Positions 48,971 to 58,470 of a stretch of DNA of 64,000 nt are shown here, in pieces (positions within the stretch are counted from its first letter, which is position 1; every line of letters begins with the position of its first letter). Below the pieces are notes generated by a model. That model was not told the origin of the DNA. It did not search any database and saw only the letters and a list, made by a program, of their open reading frames with translations. The stretch comes from Enterobacter mori LMG 25706 (GTDB lineage Bacteria; Pseudomonadota; Gammaproteobacteria; Enterobacterales; Enterobacteriaceae): contig NZ_GL890774.1 of NCBI RefSeq assembly GCF_000211415.1, positions 565,748-629,747 on the forward strand, given 5' to 3'. The translations under genes and the position numbers were made by a program.

Positions 48971-50075
48971 ATGAAGCATAATCTGGCCGCCATCTCGATT
49001 GCCGCCGCGCTATTAAGCAGCCACCAGGCCCAGGCTGAAACCTTCGATTTGCAGGCGCTGATCGCCGCAGCAAAGCAGGAGCAGCCGATGACGGTTTACG
49101 CCTCAACCGGTAAGATCGTGCAGCAGGCGAAGGCCTTCAGCGAAAAATATGGGCTAAAGGCCAGCGGCGTAAAAGCCGATGCCCCGCAGATTATTGAAAT
49201 TAATGAGCCGGGAGGCGCAGGCCAAAAACGTGCGGACCGACGTTGCCATCATTGAGGATGCCCCTGCGGGAACGGTTCAGTTGCTGAATAAAGGCTATGT
49301 GCAAAGCTGGGTGCCGGACGATCTCAAAGGCAGCATTGCCGCCCGCAGCCAAAATCCGCTGACCATCGTGTTAGCCCCCAACGTGTTCGCCTATAACACC
49401 GAACGTCACGCCACCTGCCCGATTACCAACCTCTGGCAACTGACGGAACCGAAATGGCGCGGACGCGTGGCAATGCAGGCCCCGACGGGCAAACCGGCTT
49501 ACACCGACTGGTTCAGCCAGATGGAAACCCACTACGACCAGCAGATTCGTGACGCTTACCAGCAGGAGTTCGGCAAGCCGCTACAAACCGATGAAAAATC
49601 TGCCACGGCAGCCTTTGTCAAAGCGCTGGCGGGCAACGGCGTACTGCTGACTCATTCAGATAACGACGCCGCTTCCGCCATCGGCGCGCCGGACAGTAAA
49701 ACCGACTTTGTCGGCCTGGTGTCCACAGCCAAATTCCGCGACAACAAGCAGGGCATGAAGCTGGGCCTATGTAATGGGCTGAAACCGTTCATCGGCTGGA
49801 ATTACCCGAGCCTCGGCGTGGTTGCCACCGGCAGCAAAAGCCCGAATAGCGCGAAGCTGTTTATCCACTACCTGATGAGCGCCGACGGGATCGCGCCGCA
49901 GGGCATAGACGGCAAAATGTCCACCAACCAGCAGGTAAAACTGCCGGCCGATGAGGCATCCGGCATTGAAAAATATCGCGGCGAACTGATGGTGTACCTG
50001 ACCACTACGGTACAAGAAGACTGGGATAGCCGCCAGGACTGGCAGGATCTCTGGAGCCTGAACTACAAGAAATAG
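48971..50075 (+). pseudogene. ABC-transporter periplasmic binding protein with a frameshift
   Basis: A signal peptide (MKHNLAAISIAAALLSSHQA, cut after QAEA-type site) leads into a Fe3+/sugar-phosphate-type binding protein (MTVYASTGKIVQQAKAFSEK). At about 49199-49204 one extra base (GAAATTAATGAGC where GAAATGATGAGC is expected) breaks the frame; from there the other frame reads MSREAQAKNVRTDVAIIEDA to the stop at 50075. Joined, the protein would be about 367 residues and otherwise well preserved (WVPDDLKGSIAARSQNPLTI, GWNYPSLGVVATGSKSPNSA). Either a sequencing error or a very recent mutation; if real, the importer lacks its receptor. Confidence 0.85.
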
Positions 50076-50129
50076 GTTCAAACAACATAACCGGGCAACA
50101 CCTCATTCATTTATAACGGGCAGCACACC

Positions 50130-51569
50130 TTGACCACTATTGATATTGAACAGCGCGAAGCGACTCTCAAACGTATTATCGTCGAAGCCGGAGATACCGC
50201 CCTGCGCTTCTTCCAGACCCGCAAAGCGGGCGAATATGAACTGAAGGGTCATCAGGATATCCTGACCGAGGCGGACACCTTCGTTGAAGCACTGATTTCA
50301 GGTACTATTAACGAAGCCTTCCCTCAAGATTTGATCCTCGGCGAAGAGACCGCCAGCCAGCCTGCCAGCGCGGAGAGTTTGTGGGTGGTAGATCCGATCG
50401 ACGGCACCGCCAACTTTGCCCGCGGTATTGCCCATTTTTGCGTGTGCATCGCCTGGATTCGCCACGGCATCACCGAGCTGGGTGCTATTTATAACCCGGT
50501 AAGCCAGGAGCTCTACTTGGCTCGCCTCGGCCATTATGCGCTGAAAAACGGCCAGCCGCTGCGCTGTAGCGCCATTACCGACGCGCAGCGGGCTTGCGTG
50601 GAGCTGGGCTGGTCTTCTCGCCACAGCCAGCGCCACTACCTGGACGTCATGGCTGCGATGCTTAATCTTGGTGCCAGCGCGCGCCGCGGCGGTTCCGGCG
50701 CGCTGGCGCTGGCCTGGGTAGCCGAAGGCCGCACCGACGGCTACGCCGAAATTCATATGAACGCCTGGGACTGCCTGGCCGGGCTGCTGCTGGTGCGTGA
50801 AGCAGGCGGCCAGACCGGTAATCTTCCCGATAACGCCGAGGCCATTTTCCGCGGTATTCCCGTGCTGGCCGCCGCGCCGGGTATTGCTGACAAACTGTCC
50901 CGTGCGACGGGTATTCCGCTCGCCGTCGCGCCGCAGCCTGCGGCGGCGGAAAAGTCGCCGACGGTGCGCTATCCTCGCCCGCCAGTCAGCCTGATCGCGG
51001 AAGATTTTCCCGGCTGGGGGATGAATATCTACATAGGTGATTCCAAAGGCGTGAGCGACATGGCGCAGCTGGCAGAGCATGATATCGGCATCGTCATTAA
51101 CTGTGCGGTAAATCTCGATATCGACTGGGTCACGATGCCGGAACCCGGCGTGGCGACGCACCAGCTCTCCCACGGTTCGGGCCCGGTTCGCTACTATAAG
51201 CTCGGGCTTGTCGACGGCGACGGCAACGCGCCGGAGATGCTCCACGCGGGTTATCAGCTAATGCGTTCGGCGCTGCTGCAGCAGATCCCGGACAAGGCCT
51301 CTTATCGCAACCGTAAACGGGGCAATATTCTCGTCAACTGTCGCGGCGGCCGCAGCCGCTCGGTGGCGCTGGTGGCGCTATTTATGCACCTGGAATGCCC
51401 GGAACGTTTCCCCACTCTCGACGACGCCATTGCCCTGATCCGCGATAAGCGCCAGCTCCATCCGCAAGAGTGGTATGAAACGCCGAAGCCGTCGCTAACC
51501 CGCCTGGCCGAGTATGCCATTATACGTGAACGAGCCATCACCACAGCGGAACAGCACCATGAGCAATAG
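50130..51569 (+). CDS. Fusion of inositol monophosphatase and tyrosine/dual-specificity phosphatase domains
   Basis: A 479-residue cytosolic protein from a TTG start. Residues about 1-265 are an inositol-monophosphatase domain: Glu72 in GEET, Asp88 and Asp91 in VVDPIDGTANFARG, and Asp214 in NAWDCLAGLL supply the metal sites. Residues about 295-470 are a cysteine phosphatase: Cys404 and Arg410 in VNCRGGRSRSVALV form the CX5R loop, with a likely general-acid Asp in YKLGLVDGDGN. A Pro/Ala-rich linker (about 266-290) joins them. Placed after an ABC importer and a phytase, it could complete removal of phosphates from imported inositol phosphates by two chemistries. The next gene overlaps its end by 11 bases. 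Confidence 0.9.
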   Translation: MTTIDIEQREATLKRIIVEAGDTALRFFQTRKAGEYELKGHQDILTEADTFVEALISGTINEAFPQDLILGEETASQPASAESLWVVDPIDGTANFARGIAHFCVCIAWIRHGITELGAIYNPVSQELYLARLGHYALKNGQPLRCSAITDAQRACVELGWSSRHSQRHYLDVMAAMLNLGASARRGGSGALALAWVAEGRTDGYAEIHMNAWDCLAGLLLVREAGGQTGNLPDNAEAIFRGIPVLAAAPGIADKLSRATGIPLAVAPQPAAAEKSPTVRYPRPPVSLIAEDFPGWGMNIYIGDSKGVSDMAQLAEHDIGIVINCAVNLDIDWVTMPEPGVATHQLSHGSGPVRYYKLGLVDGDGNAPEMLHAGYQLMRSALLQQIPDKASYRNRKRGNILVNCRGGRSRSVALVALFMHLECPERFPTLDDAIALIRDKRQLHPQEWYETPKPSLTRLAEYAIIRERAITTAEQHHEQ

Positions 51570-52572
51570 CCGGCAAAGTAAAAATTCTGGTTTCGCCAGC
51601 GCCACCGAGGTGGCGCGCCTGGCGGGCGTCTCCCGGTCCGCGGTGTCGCGCACGTTTACGCCAGGCAGAAGCGTGTCCGACGAAACCCGGAGCAAGGTGC
51701 TCGCGGCCGCAGAGGCGCTGAACTATCACGTCAATCACCTGGCGCGCGGCCTTTCCAAAGAGGCCAGCCGCCCGGTTTGTATTCTCGGCGGCAACCTTTC
51801 CTCCCCTTATCAATCGCGTCTGCTCGAACATCTGACCCTGCGCCTGCACAAGGCCGGGCGCGCGGTGATGGTGATCAACACCGATGACGGTGAAGCCAGC
51901 GCAAAAGAGGCGTTGCAGAAAACGCTGAACTATCGTTCTACCGCGACTATCGTGCTGTCGGGCAAGCCGCCCGTCTCGCTGATTGAGCGCTGCCTGCAAA
52001 GCGGGCAGCAGGTGATTCTGATCAACCGCCTGGGCCAGTTTCCTCATGCGGAAAATATCGATCTCGATTACAGCTCAATTATGAAGGAAGCCTTTAATCA
52101 TCTGATAACAGCGGGATGTCAGCGCCTGGCGATTGTCTCCTCCGCCGCCCGCTCACCGAGTATGGTGGTCCGCGAAACCCGCTTTCTTGAGGCCGCCGAA
52201 GAGGCCGGTACCGAGATGACGTTAATCCGCCCCGGCAATACCAGCTACCAGACGGGAGTCCTCGCCGCACGCGAGCTGCTAAGCCAGCAGACGCGCCCCG
52301 ACGGCATATTCTGCGTCACTGACCTTATCGCCTGTGGTTTTATTGATGCCGCTCGCCACGAGTTTGGCCTGAATATTCCGCAAGATATCTGCGTTATCGG
52401 CTTCGATGATATCGAGCAGGCCAGCTGGCTGGGCTATCAGCTCACGACCTTCGCACAGCCGCTGGCCGAGATGGCGGAAGCCGCCTGTGAACGGCTGCTC
52501 TCTCCCTGCGTGAACAAACCGGGGAGCCAGCTGTTTGATGCGCGCCTAATAAGACGTAAAACACTACGCTAG
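51559..52572 (+). CDS. LacI/GalR-family regulator of the phytase-ABC cluster
   Basis: A 337-residue regulator. I start it at MSNSRQSKNS; the frame is open 15 codons further upstream but only within the previous gene. Helix-turn-helix: ATEVARLAGVSRSAVSRTFT with hinge VNHLARGLSK; effector domain from VCILGGNLSSPYQ to VIGFDDIEQASWL. Overlap with the phosphatase gene places it in the same transcript. It probably senses an inositol phosphate or sugar phosphate and controls the cluster. Confidence 0.92.
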   Translation: MSNSRQSKNSGFASATEVARLAGVSRSAVSRTFTPGRSVSDETRSKVLAAAEALNYHVNHLARGLSKEASRPVCILGGNLSSPYQSRLLEHLTLRLHKAGRAVMVINTDDGEASAKEALQKTLNYRSTATIVLSGKPPVSLIERCLQSGQQVILINRLGQFPHAENIDLDYSSIMKEAFNHLITAGCQRLAIVSSAARSPSMVVRETRFLEAAEEAGTEMTLIRPGNTSYQTGVLAARELLSQQTRPDGIFCVTDLIACGFIDAARHEFGLNIPQDICVIGFDDIEQASWLGYQLTTFAQPLAEMAEAACERLLSPCVNKPGSQLFDARLIRRKTLR

Positions 52573-53298
52573 CAGCGTCAGATTGCTGATAACCCCTCCT
52601 CCGGCTCCGCCTGCTTTACAGTCATTGACCTCTAAACGTGTGAGTATCTGAGGAACTGTATGGACCAGATCTGGACTGACTCCGCCCGGTAGTATTTCTT
52701 TCAACTACCGGTCAACTTCCAGCGCCCTAAGTCCTTCCTGAATATCTCAATCCTCCACATAAAGTTGTGAAATCAATGAAATGTGATTTCAAGATACTCA
52801 CTCATGAACAATTGCATAACGTCTGCTCATCGCTCACAACGGATACTGCGTCCTGTCCGCTCCACAGCCAAGAGCGGACGTCAGAAGTATAATTCCATGT
52901 AGATTGAATGGATATAGGTTGGGTATGATCTCGCGTTTTTAATGAAGAAATTGCTAGCATCTCTTTGTATTAATCTATGAGTAATAGACTATGCTTGTTC
53001 ATTGGCTTCAGAGGAAAAATCAAAAGCTTGGGCTTAAGTAGCAACTTAAATCATTTTAATGTGTTAGCTTAGTAGAATAAAAGAAAGTTGCTATACTACT
53101 GTACGGTAAGATGTGAAGGAAAAAAGAGTCACCCTAAAAAAGCGAAACCCCGAAAGGGAGCAAACCGAACCAACTGCTCTGATAAGAGTCTCTTAACATT
53201 CATAGCTAAAAGTCAAGCTCCTAACGATTTTCTTATTTTTGATTTGTAGCCTCATTGTATCCAATTTCAAATCCTTAATATATGGCAGTTTAATAATT
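52573..53298. other. Intergenic region without a recognised gene
   Basis: GC content falls sharply after the regulator gene, marking the end of the GC-rich cluster. No coding frame or RNA gene could be supported. A small inverted repeat (CCCCGAAAGGG near 53150) was seen but has no obvious role. Confidence 0.45.
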
Positions 53299-54261
53299 AT
53301 GATTGGGACAAAACCACGATATTGCTTCAGATTATCTCCCTACACAGATTTTGTTAAAGGTCTTACAAGAGTTAATCCCAATGATTTTGATATTTATGAT
53401 GATTCAAGTTCTGAGAGCGGCCCCACGGATATACATATATTAACTTCTCCGCATATAGATCTTCTTAATGATGAGAATGAAATTTATCAAAAAGTTAAGG
53501 GGTTTCTAATGCTGATTAATGGCGCACTTTCTATAAGCTTGGGGTTTGAAAGATATAAATGGCTTGGACCACTAAAAATCGATGCTGCGGAAGGTGTTAA
53601 TGTTTCATATATCGATGCATTTGAGTCTTCAGACATAGATGAGACATCACCGTTTGCTATAGGAATAGATATGACCTTAGCTAAAGATTCTCAAGAATTT
53701 TAAAAACTAATCTATGCAGCATCTCAAAGATATGATGTAAGAGTTCTTTTAGGAATGTGTTCAATGACACATGATTGGGTTAATCTGTATAGATTATGGG
53801 ACACTCTATCTTATTTCAGATGAGTATAAAAACAATACCATTATTCCAGAAATAAAGAAAAAGAAACCCCAAACTAAAGAATTGGTATCAGCATTGTGCG
53901 AAATCCCTTTAACTAGAAACAGTTCTTTCACTGGAACAGCAAATAGTTTCGAATTGCTTGGCCTCACTTCACGCCATGGTATTGGAGGTATCGGGAGTGG
54001 TGGCCAATCTACACGGACTATGGATCGATCATAAGCGATGAAATTTACCTAGACTATTTGTCATAAATATCCAAGAAAAAACAATGGTATTCTGATATCC
54101 ATCTAATAGAAACCACTCGCTCAGGACTCCTGATTAAACGACTGGAAATGAAAAAAGAAATTCTGGAACAGGCTGCCGCGTTGTTTGTAAAATCTCAGCC
54201 AGGACTGAGTGTTAATCACACAGCCAATAAGACAAATGGCTTAGTTTATTTTCGAACATAA
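53299..54261 (+). pseudogene. Degenerate unrecognised gene in A/T-rich DNA
   Basis: From MIGTKPRYCFRLSPYTDFVK a good coding frame runs to a stop at 53701. Protein-like sequence continues after it (KLIYAASQRYDVRVLLGMCS), then in another frame from about 53805 (LISDEYKNNTIIPEIKKKKP, SSFTGTANSFELLGLTSRHG) and again from about 54000 (WPIYTDYGSIISDEIYLDYL, SKKKQWYSDIHLIETTRSGL) to a stop at 54261. One or two genes of about 320 codons in total have decayed. I do not recognise the family. The last part may be a separate gene. Confidence 0.5.
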
Positions 54262-54558
54262 GTTGTCTTTCCCCCTTGTTGCAGTGAACATATCAACAAG
54301 ATAAAAACATAATTTAAATTACAGTCTCCGAGGGCAAGACATATTCACGAACTTTGTCATTCACTGAATTCCATATATTATTATACTCTGGATCATCCCT
54401 TAAGATTTTTTAACTAAGAAGATATCTCCGTTGTTGTAGCCTCATCATATTACCTATTCCAAAATTTTTACGATTTTCATCATCGGTATCGAAAACTTTG
54501 CTTCAGCCCATCAGCAACATTTTATATATGGATGATTCTGAACTCTAATTAAATTGTA
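54262..54558. other. Intergenic region, nothing recognised
   Basis: A/T-rich sequence between the degenerate gene and the antiporter; no coding frame or terminator could be supported. Confidence 0.4.
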
Positions 54559-56193
54559 TTAATGCAAGCTTTCCTCTTTCATATCAATAGCTCTGAGAGT
54601 CTTCTGAAAAGTCGTATCACTGATATTACGAGCTCGCCGAAGTCTAAAAAGCTCATTGCGTTGGGCAATGATCGCTTCCCTTTGCATGTATTTTTCAAGT
54701 TGGATTCGCCTGCCCAAATCAGACCCGACACTGTTCTTCTCATCAGGATCATTATAGTGAAGTTGGCGCTGATACGTTTCCAGGAGCATATTTCCCGTAT
54801 CCACGCGCAATGTTTCTTCCACAGGGTCGCCAACTGGTTGGTCAAGTAACTCATTCAGGCGAGTAATGGCCGCTTCAGTAAGCGCAGCGCCGATATTCTC
54901 CTTATCTAAATCATGGGGTAAATCGTCCTCAAGAAACCGAGCCATGTAAGGGAGTCCGATAGCTGCAATGATGAGAGACATTAAGATCACTGCCATAGAG
55001 AGAAATATAAGTAATTCTCTTTTCGGGAACGGGGAGCCATCTGCCAGAACGACTGGCAAAGTCAGTATACCAGCCAGCGTTACAGAACCTTTTACCCCAG
55101 CCAGAGCCATCACCGCCATCATACTAATTCGAGGACGTATGGTTGTCATTTTACCCTGACGTTTCTGACGAAATATCGTCAGGGTCATGGACAGCCACAC
55201 CCAACAAAAACGCATAACTCCAAGAGCCAGTGTGATAACTACGGCGTACAACAACAAATACCATGGTGAGGCAGCCCCTGCCTGTAGGGCAACTTCGGGC
55301 AAAGTCTTAAGCATCCGAGGAAGTTGCTCACCAAGCATAAGAAATATCATCCCATTTAGTGTAGTCTGCAACATGTTCCATACTGCGCTGCTTTTCATGC
55401 GTGTCGCCGGAAGGCGGGGACCAGATAATTGCTCATAATGCATAGCAATCCCTGCGGCGACCGATGCAAGGATTCCTGAAACATGGAAGCTTTCGGCCAA
55501 TATGTATGCGGCAACCGGGATAAGCAGACTTATCAGAATCTGTATGGCCGGTTCTTCACGTGTCCGCCTGACCAGAAAGTTATTGCACTTACCGGTAATC
55601 CAAACAACAACCAATCCACTGAGCATCCCTCCAACTGCCATTAGTAAGAACTTAGTGACTGCTTCGCCTGGTGAGAAGCTACCAGTGAGTACAGCAGCTA
55701 TTGCAAAATTGAACGCTACAAGCCCGGATGCGTCGTTTAGTAGAGACTCACCCTCAAGTATATGCCCCATCCTTGATGGCAGGGGAGAACTGGTCGTCAT
55801 GGCTGACACTGCGACAGGGTCTGTCGGCGATAGGATGGCTGCGAGGGCAAATCCAGATGCCACGGTGACTACCGGGATAAGCCAGTGGATTAGCCAGCCA
55901 AGCCCCATAATCGTCACCAGAACCAATCCGATTGCCAGCGACAGGATTGGTTTCATATCATTAAAAAAGGCATCCTTTGGGATCCTCCACCCATCAAGAA
56001 ACAGGAGAGGAGGAATAAAAAGCAACAAAAAAATATGTGGATCGAAGTCGACCTGAAAACCACCAGCAGCAAGAACCGCTCCGGCAGCGATTTGTATAAG
56101 CGGTAAAGGAACCTTTACGGGCAATAGATGGGATATGAAAACCGTAACAACTATCGCCATCATAAAAACAAGCACAATGGTAATCAGTGACAT
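54559..56193 (-). CDS. CPA1-family Na+/H+ antiporter (NhaP/YjcE type)
   Basis: A 544-residue inner-membrane antiporter with about twelve segments and a roughly 130-residue charged cytoplasmic tail. LLFIPPLLFLDGWRIPK and ILSPTDPVAVSAM, then EGESLLNDASGLVAFNFA, carry the family's ion-binding TD and ND residues. The tail is helical and rich in Glu/Arg (MQREAIIAQRNELFRLRRAR). It would export sodium or potassium in exchange for protons. It is monocistronic and intact. Confidence 0.92.
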   Translation of the reverse strand: MSLITIVLVFMMAIVVTVFISHLLPVKVPLPLIQIAAGAVLAAGGFQVDFDPHIFLLLFIPPLLFLDGWRIPKDAFFNDMKPILSLAIGLVLVTIMGLGWLIHWLIPVVTVASGFALAAILSPTDPVAVSAMTTSSPLPSRMGHILEGESLLNDASGLVAFNFAIAAVLTGSFSPGEAVTKFLLMAVGGMLSGLVVVWITGKCNNFLVRRTREEPAIQILISLLIPVAAYILAESFHVSGILASVAAGIAMHYEQLSGPRLPATRMKSSAVWNMLQTTLNGMIFLMLGEQLPRMLKTLPEVALQAGAASPWYLLLYAVVITLALGVMRFCWVWLSMTLTIFRQKRQGKMTTIRPRISMMAVMALAGVKGSVTLAGILTLPVVLADGSPFPKRELLIFLSMAVILMSLIIAAIGLPYMARFLEDDLPHDLDKENIGAALTEAAITRLNELLDQPVGDPVEETLRVDTGNMLLETYQRQLHYNDPDEKNSVGSDLGRRIQLEKYMQREAIIAQRNELFRLRRARNISDTTFQKTLRAIDMKEESLH

Positions 56194-56479
56194 TCGTACA
56201 CTCCTCTTCCCATGTTCAGGCGTTTATGCATATATTATTTTCCTTCCACAGTTGAGATTAAAGATGAAATAATTTTAGGAGACCTTGGTACTATTGAGTT
56301 GAGCGATGACTTCAACCTTATCATGATGCCAATGCCGTCTTTTCTGTTAATACTTAGTGCCTTTATCTTAATCAGCAATAGGGGACATGCGACTGAGTGA
56401 GTAAATTCTCTGACGGACGTGACTTGCATGACAAAACCCATACCAAACAGTAGAAGTCCCGCAGACAGCACACGCCTAA

Positions 56480-56800
56480 ATTCCGTAACGAAGCCATGAA
56501 GTTTGCAGGACGCATTGGTATGACTGACGCGGCCCGTGAATTCAGCCTGTATGAATACAGCTTTATGCCTAGCACACTTAACAACAGCAACAAATTACCT
56601 CGTCAGAGCACTAAAGTAGTCTGACCGCTGAAAATGCCAGCCCCTGAGCATAAAGAGGAACTGACCATTCTCCAAATGGCCGCAGCATACTTCGCGAAAC
56701 ACCTGATATGAAGCATGTCTTCATCGAAAAGCATTAGGCTGAGTTCAGCATCAAAGCCATGTACCATGTTCTTCGGGTTACCCGCAGCACTTGGTATGCT
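56480..56800 (+). pseudogene. IS3-family transposase remnant
   Basis: KFRNEAMKFAGRIGMTDAAR and EFSLYEYSFM resemble the start of an IS3-type OrfA; EELTILQMAAAYFAKHL its end; KHVFIEKH and EFSIKAMYHVLRVTRSTWYA the start of OrfB. Stops and a missing middle make it inactive. It sits at the junction with the GC-rich foreign module. Confidence 0.75.
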
Positions 56801-56902
56801 TGACTTGCGTCCCCATCACACGTTTCGTGTGAGGAATTTGTTAGCCCGTAGAATGAATTGGCTTCTATCGAGATGCTGCAGTAGCAACACCTCCATCCCC
56901 GG

Positions 56903-58357
56903 CTATTCGTTGGTAATCCAGTTACCGTGAAAGCCCAACGGTACGTGGTGATCGAGTTTGATACGGGCGACGGGTTGGCCGGCGAAGTCGGCGGCATCAA
57001 GAACGATCAGTTCGCTGGTGTTTCTGCGCGGGTTGTACCAAAGGGCAAGCACCCAGCCGTGGTCTTCGGACGTCGCCTGCGGATGCGGCACGAAGATGGG
57101 CTCGCCGGGTGTGAACTCAACGTCGCCGGCGATGTGTTGGAATTGCGTCGTGCCGGTTTCGTAATCGTGCTTGGCCAAGGAGTTGAAGCCCCGGGTGTTA
57201 GGGCCCGGCGCATGCACCGATGCCATGTAGCCATAACGGTGTTTTTGCCCCTGTATTGTCTCGTTCGGGCGCACGAATTCCGCCGAAAAGTCGCCGATCC
57301 GCCGATAGTCCACAGTACCTTTGCGATGGTTGATGGCCAAGCGCCACAACTGCGGCTGCTCGAACGGCGATGGCCCTTCGACAATCGGGAACGGGTAGTA
57401 GTTCTCGGGGTTGAACTCGTGCAGCACGCCGGACAACGGGGTGATACTGGCATCGATGACCGTGTCGTCGCCGTCCTGATAGGCGTTGAGGAAGTGGCCC
57501 AGGATGAACTCGGCCTCCTGCGGGTAAAGCCAGGTTGGCTCGCCGGTCTGGCGGTCGACAAAGAGGATCTTGGCGTTGCGGTCCTGCGTGGGATCCACGT
57601 ACCAGGAGCTCTTGCCTTGCGGAATGCGGTCCACCGCCCAGGGGCGTGCATTGATGAGGCCGAAGAAGAAGATGTAGTGCTGCGGGGTGAAAATGAAGTC
57701 GTGGTTCCAGGGTGCCCATGACAGCGACACGCGGTGCTTGGACTTGACCTTGCCTGCGGGGTCGGTGGTGAAGCACTCCAGGAAGCCGCGCTCGTTATCC
57801 AGCGCGTAGAAAACCCACTCGTTGGCGGCTGCGTCAAAATGCGGATGCGCGGTCAGCGCGCCCTCTATTTGCCCATCGAAATTGAAGGTGCCGATAGTGT
57901 CCAGGGTGACCGGATCAAGCTCCCAGTAGTGTTCACCGACCTCGTGCAATGCCAGCACGCGATCCCCCAGGCGGATGACGTTAATGCCCGCCACTGCCTT
58001 GATCTTCGGAGCGCCTTCGGGCAGCGGGAGTTGGGGTTTGCCGCTGTGGCCGGTGACCCCGTTGTACAACGCGTGCCCGGCCTCATGCTCGGCCTTCAGA
58101 GCCTCGGTCTGGACCCAGCGGTTGCAGTAGGCGGCCTTGCCGTTTTCCAGCCTGAAGGCGTACACCATGCCATCGCCGTCGAACCAGTGGAACAGTTCGG
58201 CATCCAGCGGCTCATAATATTGACTGCCGCCCGTTCGGTACAGGGTGCCGTTGAGTTCCTTGGGGATTTGGCCCTCAATATGCACGCTGTCGATGATGTG
58301 CTCGTTATGCAACGGCTCGTAGGGGCCTTGCAGGAAGGGGTTCTTGTCGTTCCACAT
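56903..58357 (-). CDS. Carotenoid oxygenase-family dioxygenase
   Basis: A 484-residue non-heme iron enzyme that splits a C=C bond to give aldehydes. The four iron-ligand histidines are visible: His171 (TAHPHFD), His219 (PWNHDFIF), His288 (LGHFLNAYQDGD) and His477 (GFHGNWI). The N-terminus (NGTLYRTGGSQYY, HWFDGDGMVYAF) is typical. Known bacterial relatives cleave apocarotenoids, stilbenes (lignostilbene dioxygenase) or isoeugenol. Linkage to a vanillin-dehydrogenase-like enzyme and an aromatic-acid-type exporter suggests a phenylpropene or stilbene substrate. GGAG precedes the start. GC is high and unlike the flanks, indicating transfer. Last gene of the operon. Confidence 0.9.
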   Translation of the reverse strand: MWNDKNPFLQGPYEPLHNEHIIDSVHIEGQIPKELNGTLYRTGGSQYYEPLDAELFHWFDGDGMVYAFRLENGKAAYCNRWVQTEALKAEHEAGHALYNGVTGHSGKPQLPLPEGAPKIKAVAGINVIRLGDRVLALHEVGEHYWELDPVTLDTIGTFNFDGQIEGALTAHPHFDAAANEWVFYALDNERGFLECFTTDPAGKVKSKHRVSLSWAPWNHDFIFTPQHYIFFFGLINARPWAVDRIPQGKSSWYVDPTQDRNAKILFVDRQTGEPTWLYPQEAEFILGHFLNAYQDGDDTVIDASITPLSGVLHEFNPENYYPFPIVEGPSPFEQPQLWRLAINHRKGTVDYRRIGDFSAEFVRPNETIQGQKHRYGYMASVHAPGPNTRGFNSLAKHDYETGTTQFQHIAGDVEFTPGEPIFVPHPQATSEDHGWVLALWYNPRRNTSELIVLDAADFAGQPVARIKLDHHVPLGFHGNWITNE

Positions 58358-58470
58358 TATCGGACTCCTATGGTTTTGGCTTGATGAATGGCACGCATTG
58401 CGGGCATGCCTTCCGATGCGGTGACCTGGCAGTCATGGGCCTGCCAGGTCACCGGCGCAACGTCGTGAAA

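Noticed and set aside
50298-51245. 315-codon antisense frame opposite the phosphatase fusion
   Set aside because: Composition is Arg/Ala/Gly-rich as expected for a shadow frame, and the sense frame has two complete catalytic domains.
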